From Gigaspora margarita (Eukaryota > Glomeromycota > Glomeromycetes > Diversisporales > Gigasporaceae): a DNA stretch of 64,000 nt. Shown here one piece after another: positions 34,125-45,549 of this stretch. The stretch covers positions 224,289-288,288 of the forward strand of contig WTPW01000324.1 in assembly GCA_009809945.1 (NCBI GenBank), given 5' to 3'. The position numbers and the translations under genes were made by a program. The notes below the pieces were generated by a model. It had not been told where the DNA came from. It worked only from the letters and a program-made list of their open reading frames with translations, and ran no database searches. The stretch's first letter is position 1. The number at the start of each line of letters is the position of its first letter.

Positions 34125-34671
34125 CCATATATTCCTGAAAATAAGCTACTCTGAAAATAAGCTACCCACTGTTTAAATCAAAAAATATAAAAACCTCTTT
34201 TACCTGAAAATAAGCTATCCCCATAATCGATGATGGTTGCTACATAGTAAAGGTTAAATTTTACTATGTAAATCGTTCATAACGCTTAAGTAAACTTAAT
34301 TAGAAGATCAAAATGCATATACTTTAAAATTTTATACAAATTGGAGAACTTTTTATTATTTGAGTTTTAATTTTTATGTTCGACAGAAAAATTAAAAAAT
34401 TTTTAAAAATATATATAATGAACATAAAAATTAAAACTCAAATAATAAAAAGTTCTCCAATTCGTATAAAAATTTTGGAGTATATGCATTTTGATATCTT
34501 TAATAAATTTACTTAAGCAATTTTGATCAATTTATATAGTAAAATTTTGACTTTACTATGTAGTGACTACTTACAATTGCTAAAAACCTCTTTCACCTAA
34601 AAATAAGCTACCCCCTGTTTTTTTACTTAAAATCACCTAAAAATAGGTAGCTTATTTTTGGAAATATATGG
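34125..34671. mobile_element. TA-target MITE, AAATAAGCTACCCC family, full-length copy
   Basis: A 547-bp element. CCATATATTCCTGAAAATAA pairs with TTATTTTTGGAAATATATGG, with TA on both sides (34123-34124, 34672-34673). The interior holds repeated GAAAATAAGCTACCCC words and a large palindrome (AACTTTTTATTATTTGAGTT and complement). The uninterrupted site survives in reverse at about 25510-25560. Confidence 0.9.
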
Positions 34672-34829
34672 TAAGTCAGGAGTATCAAAAATGTAAGTTT
34701 TGTATTACAAATATAGATTATCTATATTTTTATGTGACCAATAAACCTCTATATCAGGATATCATATGATCATAAAGTTCATGCATTTTTACATATGATA
34801 ATTACTCCTAAATTTTTAAATAAAAATAT

Positions 34830-35320
34830 TATTGCATTAGTATGATCAATTTTAATATTTGATAACTCTTTTTAATTCTACATATATGTAGAATTAAAAA
34901 GAGTTATTAAGCATTAAAATTGATCATGTCAATGCTAAGATATTTTTATTTAAAATTTAGTTAATTATTGATATTGGAAAGGTAATGAAATAAAATTTTT
35001 TAAAAAACTTAAATGCATATATTTTAACAACCATTTGATTAATTTTAATGTTTAAAGGCTCTTTTGAATTCTACATGTATGTAGAATTCAAAAAGCCTTT
35101 AAATATTAAAATTGATTACATTGTTATCAAATTTTTTTTGGTTAAATTTTGTCAGAATCAAATAATTATTTAATTTTTTCTTACATTTTCAGCTATAATA
35201 TTTTAAGACCAGCCTAGCCCATATCAATGTTTGAGGCTCTTTTGAATCCTACAAGACTTAAAAGTCAAAAAAGCCCTTAAACATTGAGATTGACTGAATC
35301 ATTGTCAGAAAATTTATCTT
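34830..35320. repeat. three tandem palindromes, about 190-bp spacing
   Basis: Each centres on AATTCTACATATATGTAGAATT or a variant and extends to TTTAATATTTGATAACTCTT-like arms. The third is the most diverged. The arms pair well enough to form cruciforms. Confidence 0.75.
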
Positions 35321-36800
35321 AATTTTTAAAAAAAAAGTGGGCTATAATATATGTTCATGATGAGTATGACAATTTTTATTATAGGTGCCCAACATGAATA
35401 TTTTATCATCTACAAAAAGTATGGATAATTAGTTTTTATAATATTCTTTTGCTAGAAAAAATTTCAAATCGCTTCAAATCCTCTATAAAAAGTTACCTAG
35501 GGTCAGATACTTACGGTGGGTACTGTATTGCCCTTATTTCAAGAATTATTTAAATGATTATACAAAAAGTTTATGCCGCTTTTAGATTAAGTATTGAGCT
35601 TTTAGTACACTTAGACTCAATTGTCATAGTTTATGATATTAAATTCTAATTTTAGTGACAAATAATTTTTTTTTGGTGATAATTAAATTAAATTATTTGT
35701 CATCAAAATTAAGATAGAACTATGTTTGTATTGTTTTAAAATAAAAAATTTGAATTGTTAAATTGAAAACAGCTATATTGATTATATTATTTAATTCTAA
35801 TTTTGGTGATAGAATAATTTCAGCTGAAATTTAGAGTAACTTCAGATAAATTTTATGGATAATCAAAAATTTAAAATTTGGCTTAAAATTATAGTTAAAT
35901 TCAGGTTGAAATTATTCATAAATTTTTAACTTACTTTATCCTAAATCCTATTGAATCTGAGCACTAAAAATTATTTCTAAAATTTAGCCAAAATTATGCT
36001 AAAATTTAGCTGAAATTATTTCAAATTATTCCATAATTATAACTAAATAAAATTAACATATTTTATTTTATTTTTTTTTATTTATTTTTTGATTAATAAA
36101 AATTTTTTTGTTTAGTTCTGTTGAATTTGTAAAATAAAATTATTGTAGCTAAGTTTTACAAAATAACATCATATCGAATTAAAATACAAATTTATTAAGT
36201 ATAGTATAATATTTGTTTTATTTGTGTTTATTCAAAAATTTTGCTAACTATTTGGACAAAGACGTTATCAAAAATAAGAATGTATTTCTATAATTAACCA
36301 TTCAGATAAAAGGTCAAAGAAGCCACATAACATTTTTATAAAAATTTTATTACTAATATAATCGAATCTCTTATACTTAACTATTCAGATAAAAGACTAA
36401 AAGAATGATTAACTATTCAGATAAAAGAATAAAGATCAAATATAGCAAATAAAACTTATTTAAAAATATATTATCGATACAGATTATATAAATGCATGTA
36501 TAAGAAATTTTCTTTGTTTTATGCTTACTATCAAAAGTCAATTTTGTACATAAGGCATGAAAATTTTAGAAAGTACAAAAATGTTCTTGTTTCATTATTG
36601 ACAATACAAAAAGCCTATGCCTGCTTAAATAAATTCAGGTATTAATTAATAAGTAAGTACACGCATAGATTTTCAACCTAGTATAATTAAGTAATTTACA
36701 GTATATATGTGTAGAATATAAATGTAATAGCAATTCAAATCTATTCATACAAAACAAATTTTTACAATAACTAGTATAATTGTAGATATTAGACACTTTG
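35321..36800. other. AT-rich intergenic; repeat at 35640-35770 shared with 37395-37520
   Basis: TGTATTG(T/C)TTTAAAATAAA and TTTGAATTGTTAAA, preceded by an inverted ATTTGT(C/T)A(T/C)CAAAATTAA pair, occur in both places. Another group at 35815-36030 repeats (C/G)AAATTTAGCT(A/G)AAATTA. No gene. Confidence 0.45.
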
Positions 36801-37130
36801 CGTTATGTACAACCTTAAAACATATAAAATGTATTATAAATCCATATAAAGAATTATCAATTAAATAACATGTCTCAAAATTCTGAAATGATTAAAGCTG
36901 GTCTCTTACAATTATCCAATTTTGAATTTACTATAAACCTAATTATAATATCAACAAATATTTTACTTAAAATATACCTGTTTTTAAATAAGGCATACTA
37001 TTATTTTGAAAGAAATTTTGACTTGGACTTATTATTTTTTTACTTTGTATATATGTGTTTTTTTTCACATATTTGGTTTTTATATTCTATTAAAGTGTAT
37101 CTATATTTTATTTTTTGCTATAATATTTAA

Positions 37131-38240
37131 TTTCATTTGTCATTATATAATAAAATATTAAAGAAATAAAAGTTGAATTTAGGTTTATTCAAATTACTAC
37201 AGTATTACTCAACTAAATAAAAAGAATAATAGTTTGATTAAATATTAAAAATTTTTGTTAAAAAATATCTCAACAAAAATAATTGAAAAATAAAATACTA
37301 AATCAATTTATTATGCTCAACTTTGATTACATTATTCTCTTCTCTAAAGTTATATATATTATAACAGTTGAGTTAACTTTAAAATTCTGAAAATTAAATA
37401 TAACTTCATATAACAAATAATCTATTTTTGGTAACAATTAAAATTAAAAAGTATTTGTTACCAAAATTAAAATATAGAATTATTCTTGTATTGCTTTAAA
37501 ATAAATGATTTGAATTGTTAAAATTTTGATGAAACAGTATGTGATTATGGTCTCCTATTAATGCTTTATGTTTCTTTACTTTCTACAATATTTTTCACAA
37601 AAAATTTACTCAAAATTTGTTATTTGAAATTGAATAAATTTATTTAAAATCAACTTTTGCCTAATTAAAAATGTATGTTGAATCAACTTTATTCCTAATT
37701 AGGATCCATATTTTTTCTTCAAAAAAATTTTTTAAATCTCAAAATTTGTCAATTAAAATTGAATAAATTCATTTAAGAATCAACTTTGTGCCTAATTAGG
37801 AATTTATATTTCACAATCTAGCCAAAGAATTTTGTGTCACAAATCTGCAAACAAAAATTTATTTTTAACTTTCAAATTTGTAAATTGGAATTTAATAAAT
37901 TCATATAGAATCACCTTTGTTCGAATTAGGACATGTGTTAGTTAAAAGTGTTAACTATTTCTAACTAGTTCAATATTAGTAATAGCAAACCAGTTAGGAG
38001 CAGTTACCAACATTATTTTGTTTATGAAATAAAATTGTATGTCAATAAAAAATTTATTATCATAATATTGGAAATATTTTTCACCAAAATATATCTGATT
38101 TTTATTATATAATTTTTATTAATAAATTTGTTAAATTTGTAACATAGGAATTTCAAATTTAATAAAAATAATAATGATAATTTTATATTTGTTTTCTACT
38201 ATTGTTATTACAAAGCCTGGATGACTTTATAAAAATTTTT
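37131..38240. other. AT-rich intergenic with tandem ATTGAATAAATTCATTTA units
   Basis: Three diverged units of about 125-140 bp at 37595-37930 share AATTG(A/G)A(T/A)T(A/T)(A/G)ATAAATTCAT, ATCAACTTT and CTAATTAGGA. No gene. Confidence 0.45.
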
Positions 38241-38244
38241 GGGA

Positions 38245-38749
38245 GTGCAGTTCAACCATGGCATGTTATATAGGTTTATATCTTTTTGAACAATTTGAAC
38301 ATTTATTCCTTTTTTCATTTTTGACTTGTGGTTTCAATTTAGTCTCATATTAGTCAAATTTAGAATATACCAATAATTCAAATCCAATAATTATAGAATC
38401 ACAATAACAAAACTTCTTGCCTTTTAAACAATTACATTTTTGTATCTTTGCCCATAAAAAAGGGGCTTTATTGGTTTGGGAATCATTATTTGCAAGTGCT
38501 TGTATAATTGTACTGCAATGCATCTAAAATGAATGTCTCAAATTCAGTTAGAAAATAATCTTTATTTACCAAGTAAAAGGTTTGAAGTAACATTTAACAT
38601 TGGTTGTATAAATATTTTGTGTATTTGTAAATTTCATATTTGTTATTTTTTAAAATTTGAGAAATAGCATGAATATCTATTGATGGTATAGTAATTAAAT
38701 TTTTATTACAGAAACTGCATTTTTTGTAAGTATTTTGTGTTGGAGACAT
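38245..38749 (-). pseudogene. small Cys-rich (CxxC) protein gene, decayed
   Basis: ATG at 38749 (minus) opens MSPTQNTYKKCSFCNKNLIT with a CxxC pair. After a stop the frame continues NKDYFLTEFETFILDALQYN. After a one-base shift it gives KAPFLWAKIQKCNCLKGKKF, then CYCDSIIIGFELL, and finally KRNKCSNCSKRYKPI with a second CxxC. The spacing (CxxC ... CxC...CxC ... CxxC) suggests metal binding. At least two stops and one shift break it. A leader plus start-codon match at 19545 points to a small gene family. No known domain is assigned. Confidence 0.45.
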
Positions 38750-38880
38750 TTTTGTTTAACTTCAGATATTTTCTGTTTAGTCTAAGAAGATTCTAGTATT
38801 GTACCTTTTTATACTTTTTATTATATTTGTGAAAAATTTTAATTATTTTTTTACAGTAAAGTTCAAAGAATATTAATAAA

Positions 38881-39640
38881 GAGGGGTGTGACAACATAGT
38901 GAAGTTGAGTTGTTGTTATCCTCAAGCGACAGGTACAGAGTTCAAATCTCACTGAAGATGTTTTCAAAAATTGCATCTATATTACAGAACTGTTTTGCAC
39001 TTTAACTAATTGGATCATTAATCTGTAACCCAGATCACACCAAGTTATTGGAAGCTAACTGACTTGTGTAATATTATATGAGGGAAAAGAAGATGTACAA
39101 ATTCTAGAAATTAGCAGAGGAACCTGCTTGGCAAGCTCTAAGTGGAGAAGTACTTGACTTTTGATAGTGCTAGAGAAAAAGGATCTTGAACAGGACTGAC
39201 TAAAGCAGACCAATAATAAAAAGGGTTAGAGGACTTTACCAACCAGACTACTAGAGTCATACTAAAGGAAAAGAACATGTGTTATAGAAGCATGTACCAA
39301 GGGGAGAGAAACTATATAGCATTCTAAGCCAGGCTGACTAACCCTTCTGGGTCTTAGGATTGGTTGTAGGAATGTAACTAAGGAAAAGAAGTTGGAAGAA
39401 TAACTGACTGGGCACTAGGGTTAGGGAACTTTACAAGAGCAAGAAGTAGGTAACAATAGTAGTTAGGAAACTCCTGACTGCAAGTGGTCCACCTTAGTAA
39501 ATACTGAAAGTGTAGGTGAATACCTGGATGGGACAGGTACAGCTTTATCAGCTTTACTACAGAGGTAAATGCACTCCATTAGAGATATTTAGTAAAGTAG
39601 TACTGTACAGTACTACAAATGTTTGCATTTTGCTAGTACT
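38881..39640 (+). mobile_element. long tRNA-headed retroposon, copy E (3' end unclear)
   Basis: The start GAGGGGTGTGACAACATAG and B-box-like AGAGTTCAAATCTCAC align with the head of copy D (reverse, 51117). The body (TGTGTTATAGAAGCATGTACC, ACTGCAAGTGGTCCA) also matches copy D. No A-tail or TSD is evident at the 3' side, so it is probably truncated or rearranged. Confidence 0.65.
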
Positions 39641-40040
39641 AGGAATTGGAACTGTTTAACCATTTAAAAATTGCTCTATAATTCCAGGCAGAATTATGTT
39701 GGCCGTGGGCCAGAATTATTTTAATGCCGGTCAAATTAAACAGTTAAACTTTTAAACAATTAAACAATTAAAAAAAAGTTTAGCTGTAGTTAGTATGTAC
39801 GCTAATTATATAAAATTTTATATTTGTACTTTCGAATACTTAAAAAATTATTATACATTATTTTAATATGTGAATATATCAATATAGCTATTATAAAATA
39901 CTATCATTTTACATATATTAAGAACTTATGATGCATATTAGCATATTAAAATATATTTGCATTCTAAACCAAATTTATTTCTATGTACAAGCATGCAGAA
40001 ATTAATCAAATTTGCATGACTAATTTAAATATATTTGCAT
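39641..40040. other. AT-rich intergenic
   Basis: A short partly palindromic block at 39670-39735 (ATAATTCCAGGCAGAATTAT, GTGGGCCAGAATTATTTTAA). No gene. Confidence 0.35.
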
Positions 40041-43000
40041 TTATAATGGCAAACCTAAACTTATCTTTAGTTGCCAATTTTGTAATTCAATAGCTTCTGC
40101 TTCGGCTATTTCTTTTCTAAGTTTGGCTTGTCACTCTATTTTTCTTTTTTCAAGCTCTATATTTGAAATAGACTCTTTATTAATTTCATTTGTTAACATA
40201 TTTTCAGAAATTTTTGCTTGAACTTCTTTTTTAATATCTTGTAAATCATTATCCAATTCTATTTCAATAACATTGATAACTTGTGAATTGTTTTGCTGTA
40301 ATCTTTTTTTTTTAACATTTGTTGAAAAAATTTTTCTTTTGTGTGAAATTTTTGATCCAGATTTATTTAATTTTGTTGCTAATATTGTAAATTAATAGTA
40401 TATTATTAAATTTATATTATATATATATTATAACTATATATTAAAATTAAATTTATCTTTACAATTTATTGCAATTTGTTGTTTTTTTTACATCACTTTT
40501 ATCATATCTAGTATAAGAAATACCTGAAAAATTATGAACTTCTTAAATTTTTATAATTTTTCATCATGCCATTTTCCACTAAAAAAATAATATATTTAAT
40601 AAAATATATATATCTAAATTTTCCAAAATAAATAAAAATAAAATATTACTTTAAAATTGCTGACAATAATTTTAATTGTTTTCACTTTTATTAACTAAGA
40701 CATGAGCTGCTTCTGCTGTGTTTGTATTATTTTTATATATTCTCCAAATTTGGTGTTCCATTTTTGACATATTTATATTTAATAATGAAATTATCCATGG
40801 AGTTTCATAGTAATTTGCCCAATCTATTTGATAAATGTTTAATTTAAAGCATTGTAATAGATTTATTTAAATTAAATATATATATAATTTACCTTTTGCA
40901 CTAGCTTCATCTGAAGATTTAATTGTATTTAGAATATATTCGACTGATTCAAAGGTGCATTTATAATTGATTTTCCAATGTATAAATTTTTTCAGAAAAG
41001 TGTTTATTAAATAAATTCCTATATTTAAATAAATTAATAATTAGTTTTATTTATATTATAAAAATAAATACAATATCATAAAAAAATAAATTTATAAATA
41101 TCTAACTATTGAAAATGTATAATGCATGATTTGAATATATATGTCAAATGTGTTTTCCAATTTTTAGATTGATCTAATTCATATAAAGCAAGTCCTAGGC
41201 CTTTGGCTTGTCCAGCATCTAAATCCCCAATTATACATTCCCAACCTTTGCTATGTATATGATAAATATATAGTAATTGATTGGTAAGTTCTTGGATTGT
41301 ATTAAATAATGCATTGAATAATTTTTTATAACTATCAGCTAAAGATATATTTGTATATATTCTGCAATAGCTTAAAACTAAAATTTAATTAATATTAAAT
41401 TATATAAAGATATATTATTAAAATTTATAAAATATAAAATAACTTACTTAATTTATGTTTTTTATCATAAGTATTAATTTCATATTTATTTATATCACCT
41501 TTTATATATTTGTATAACATATCAATTTAAAAACTTTTTAAATTGATTAATAATTCAGCTTGCTCCATTAACATACAAGTAATTAAAAATAATCACTATC
41601 AAACCATTCTAAATAATAAATATTTATTAAATATTAAAATTAATAAATTTTTAAATTTTAATAAAAACATTATTTAATCATAATAAATTTAAACTTACCA
41701 ATTCGATGAATTTAATTTTTTATTTCAGAATTATTGATTTTAGCTGCATAAAGAACACCTAATATGCCTTGACCATATGGATGTAAGTTTTTATAAGCTA
41801 TTGCAACTAAAATTCATAATTTGTTAACATTATTTAATGACTAGTGAATATTAATAAAGTTTCTAATTTAAAATAAGCTTTTATTAAACTGCCTATAAAA
41901 TAAATAAAATTATGATTATATTATAAATTAAATAAATAAATAAATTTAATATTGATAAAAAAATTTATACTTGATTGAATATTTCCAGAAGTAACTATAT
42001 TATTATTATTAATACTTTGATGAATTAAAGTTTGAAGATTTAATTTTACATTTGCTGGAATTTTTTTCTGGAGGAGGAGGAGGATAATTGTGTATGCCAA
42101 TGCATACTAATGCAATCAAAGGACAAGTAATAAGATCTTAGGAGTAAATTTGTAAAATTTTACTGGACATTTTGTTTGAATAATTTCACCCCAATCAATT
42201 TTTCCATTAAATAAATTATAAATATAATCTAAATAAAAATATAATTTATAAAATATTTTTAAATTAAAGTTTAATAATTATAAAAAAGTAAAAATTACTG
42301 CATTTTTTTCTTTTTGATAATCTATACAAAATGTTGAACAATAAGGTAAAGTTTCTTGTATCTAAAATAATTAATTAATTGTTAAATTATTAATTTTTAT
42401 AAATAAATATATTAAATTATATATAAATAAATATATTATATACCTTAGCTTTCTCAAGAAGTAAATCTTGAAAAAGAGTAATATCAACATTTTTAGGATT
42501 AATTTTTATGTAGTGATGCCATTTATCTCCAATTCTATATATTGAACACCCAACAAACTATTAATACATATTTTGAATACTAATAATATGTAATTTGCAT
42601 AAAATTGGTTTTCCAGAACATATAATTCTATTATCATTTTTAAATTTACAAGTATTGTCCTTAATTGCCAAATACTTTCTATAAAAGTAAAATAAAATTA
42701 ATATTTAATTTAATAATTTAATTTTTTTTTTTTTTTTAAATTTCTTCAGGCATATACCCAAAGCCGCATGTTAGCGGTCTTTTATTAAGGTCATTAGTCA
42801 TTGGACCCAACTGGGCCCTACATTTGTTTGTACATTTGTAACAATCTACATATGTATGTCTATTACTAATTTTGAATTCTACCGTGGCTAACCGGCTAAG
42901 CCATCCTATTTTTATTCCAACCGAACCCAATCGGCTGATCCATTTACAACCGGGGGATTTAACCGGAACTACCCAATTAATTATTCCAACTGAACTCAAT

Positions 43001-43649
43001 CGGCTGACCCATTTACAACCAGGGGATTTTTTACCGGAACTGTCCAAGTAATTTTTAAAGGGAACCAACACAACCGGCGGACGAGTTCGACCGGACTCCA
43101 ACCCTCGTTCCAAATTTTCTAGAAATATTTCACCCCTGAGGCCGAACAAAGGGAACCAAACCAGCAAAAGCCCTGTTAGAGCAAGTTACATGACATCTAT
43201 CAAGATGTTCAGAGAGTTTTCATTAAGCCAAACCCGGAATGTGGCTGAGCTGTCCAAACACGGTCCTAGCATCCTAATTTAAGTCGTCCTTCACATGATC
43301 GTGTGTAGTTAAATTTTTGCTGTTTGCAGGACTTGAACTGGCGACCTTATGTAAAGAAGCGGCGATGTCCTGGGAGCGCAACCACTACGCTATCAACCCG
43401 CAGGACTTAATAATTTAATTTAATAATATTACATGTAGGTTTTCATTTTTCTAACTTCAATATCTTGATTTTCAGTTATTTTTTTCCATAGTGGTGATTC
43501 CATATCAACTTTATTATGTTAGTATTTATAAATGATGGATCAGTAAACAGGCAAATTTTAATTCCTATACAATAGCACTCTTTTTTATTGACTTGAATAT
43601 TGCCAAAATATGGCAAATTTTTAATTTGATGAACTCCACCACCACCCAT
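40041..43649 (-). pseudogene. MULE-like DDE transposase gene, intron-rich, interrupted by a SINE
   Basis: Minus-strand exons run in order: MGGGGVHQIKNLPYFGNIQV (ATG at 43649); MESPLWKKITENQDIEVRKM; [SINE 43406-42725]; KYLAIKDNTCKFKNDNRIIC; YRIGDKWHHYIKINPKNVDI; TLPYCSTFCIDYQKEKN; WGEIIQTKCPVKFYKFTP with LVCIGIHNYPPPPPEKIP (42200-42040); CRIYTNISLADSYKKLF; YHIHSKGWECIIGDLDAGQA then KGLGLALYELDQSKNWK (41270-41160); FLKKFIHWKINYKCTFESVE; DWANYYETPWIISLLNINM (40840); GISYTRYDKSD; and a coiled-coil tail ending AIELQNWQLKISLGLPL at TAA 40041-40043. IIGDLDAGQAKGLG fits the second-Asp motif of MULE transposases. Closely similar proteins, with the HPPPPP and NWQL features, are numerous in AM fungi (from memory). 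A TGA near 40110 (Arg expected) and other stops indicate decay. Confidence 0.7.
42725..43406 (-). mobile_element. tRNA-headed SINE, copy B
   Basis: 682 bp, GC-richer than its surroundings, with a perfect 15-bp TSD TTAATAATTTAATTT at 42710-42724 and 43407-43421. On the minus strand the head has TAGCGTAGTGGTTGCGC (A box) and CCAGTTCAAGTCC (B box); the tail is the A run at 42725-42738. The inside has two copies of a 69-bp unit (from 42914 and 42983, TTCCAAC(C/T)GAAC(C/T)CAATCGG). The 143-codon ORF (42736-43167) reads through these repeats and is not regarded as a gene. Confidence 0.9.
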
Positions 43650-44286
43650 GGAATATTAATTAATTAATTAATTAGAATTTAATTTAATTAAATTAAAAAA
43701 AGCTATATCGATATAATAATATTACATTTTTTCATACATGGCTTGGATCTTCCAGTCAGGACCCTGAACATCTATGATATAGGTCATATTTTTTTTAGCA
43801 AATTGGACCAAATTTGGTTAAAGGTCCTAATTTAAAATTTAGCAAATTAGGATTAATTCAGATAATAGTCCCATTTTTAGTTTTGGTGAAATGGTTAGAT
43901 TTTTATATCATCATAATTTATTTTTTGTTGAATTATCCCTTTTTGGAAAGGATAAGTAAAAAAAGCTGACAACCCTATTTACGCAAAATTTTATTAAGAT
44001 AATCAACTTTGAGTTAATAACAAAAGTTGTAGAATGAGTCAAAAGAACATTAGTTTCATAAGACGACTTTTAACATTTTATTATTAAAATTTGCCTCTAC
44101 GGTCAAATACGTTTTAAAACGTATCTACAAAGAAATATTGAATATTTTTGAATGAAAAAAGCCATTCTGGAATGAAAATTAAACGAAATAACTTGAAATT
44201 TTAGAAAGTAAAATGTCATATAGTTATCTATCACTTTTAATAGTGCACAGTAACTTGTTTCATTTGAACTTGTATAAATCAGAGTG
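43650..44286. other. AT-rich intergenic with an isolated AGGACCCTGAACATCT end
   Basis: At 43758 a single left-type terminus of the AGGACCC family (GATATAGGTCATA follows) has no matching right end. No gene. Confidence 0.4.
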
Positions 44287-44527
44287 AGGACCCCAGGCAT
44301 CTCTTATAGAGGTCATAACTGATCTGCATGAATTTAGGCATTTTTTCTACCCCTAAAATCAAGTAAATTTGCTAAAAGTTAGATTATTACATATAAATTT
44401 TATAGTAATTTGCTAAAAACTAAATTATCACATCTGTTTTTATAAATCAAAATAATATATGTATTTTTGATTGCTGAACAAATTTTCTTAGAGCACTTTG
44501 TTAGAATCAATTAGTAAAATTTTGTGA
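44287..44527. mobile_element. hAT-like AGGACCCC element, third subfamily, running into the gap
   Basis: AGGACCCCAGGCATCTCTTA then AGAGGTCATAACTGATCTGC is the reverse complement of 48061-47990, including the ACCCCTAAAATCAAGTAAAT and CTAAAAGTTAGATTATTACA phrases. The other end is lost in the N gap or absent. Confidence 0.6.
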
Positions 44528-45301
44528 NNNNNNNNNNNNNNNNNNNNNNNNNNNNNNNNNNNNNNNNNNNNNNNNNNNNNNNNNNNNNNNNNNNNNNNNN
44601 NNNNNNNNNNNNNNNNNNNNNNNNNNNNNNNNNNNNNNNNNNNNNNNNNNNNNNNNNNNNNNNNNNNNNNNNNNNNNNNNNNNNNNNNNNNNNNNNNNNN
44701 NNNNNNNNNNNNNNNNNNNNNNNNNNNNNNNNNNNNNNNNNNNNNNNNNNNNNNNNNNNNNNNNNNNNNNNNNNNNNNNNNNNNNNNNNNNNNNNNNNNN
44801 NNNNNNNNNNNNNNNNNNNNNNNNNNNNNNNNNNNNNNNNNNNNNNNNNNNNNNNNNNNNNNNNNNNNNNNNNNNNNNNNNNNNNNNNNNNNNNNNNNNN
44901 NNNNNNNNNNNNNNNNNNNNNNNNNNNNNNNNNNNNNNNNNNNNNNNNNNNNNNNNNNNNNNNNNNNNNNNNNNNNNNNNNNNNNNNNNNNNNNNNNNNN
45001 NNNNNNNNNNNNNNNNNNNNNNNNNNNNNNNNNNNNNNNNNNNNNNNNNNNNNNNNNNNNNNNNNNNNNNNNNNNNNNNNNNNNNNNNNNNNNNNNNNNN
45101 NNNNNNNNNNNNNNNNNNNNNNNNNNNNNNNNNNNNNNNNNNNNNNNNNNNNNNNNNNNNNNNNNNNNNNNNNNNNNNNNNNNNNNNNNNNNNNNNNNNN
45201 NNNNNNNNNNNNNNNNNNNNNNNNNNNNNNNNNNNNNNNNNNNNNNNNNNNNNNNNNNNNNNNNNNNNNNNNNNNNNNNNNNNNNNNNNNNNNNNNNNNN
45301 N
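44528..45301. other. assembly gap (N)
   Basis: 774 undetermined bases. The same TTCTTAGAGCACTTT...CAATTAGTAAAATTTTGTGA phrase stands on both sides, so an inverted or tandem repeat probably caused the break. Confidence 0.98.
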
Positions 45302-45545
45302 TTTTCTTAGAGCACTTTTTAGAATCAATTAGTAAAATTTTGTGAATAATAGAATTTTTTAGTATTTTTATTAATAAAATTATATAAAATATGATAATTC
45401 ACAAAATTTTACTAATTAAAATTTTGTGAATTATCATATTTATATAATTTTATTAATAAAAATACTAAAAAATTCCATTATTCACAAAATTTTACTAATT
45501 GATTCTAAAAATGTGCTCTAAGAAAACTTGTTCAGCACATGAAAA
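45302..45545. repeat. near-perfect palindrome, family P
   Basis: Arms of about 110 bp. TTTTCTTAGAGCACTTTTTA pairs with AATGTGCTCTAAGAAAA, the centre is AATTAAAATTTTGTGAATT, and GTAAAATTTTGTGAATAATA with its complement lies inside. Related to the 60120-63560 array and to 51165-51600. Confidence 0.85.
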
Positions 45546-45549
45546 TACA

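Noticed and set aside
36870..37130. 86-codon hydrophobic ORF
   Set aside because: Phe/Tyr/Leu/Ile-rich translation is expected from T-rich DNA. There is no splice or homology support.
42736..43167. 143-codon minus ORF with a repeated CKW(V/I)SRL motif
   Set aside because: It lies wholly inside a SINE and the amino-acid repeat follows from a 69-bp DNA duplication.
44507..45345. Long ORFs across the N gaps (also 57862-58931)
   Set aside because: They consist of undetermined bases.
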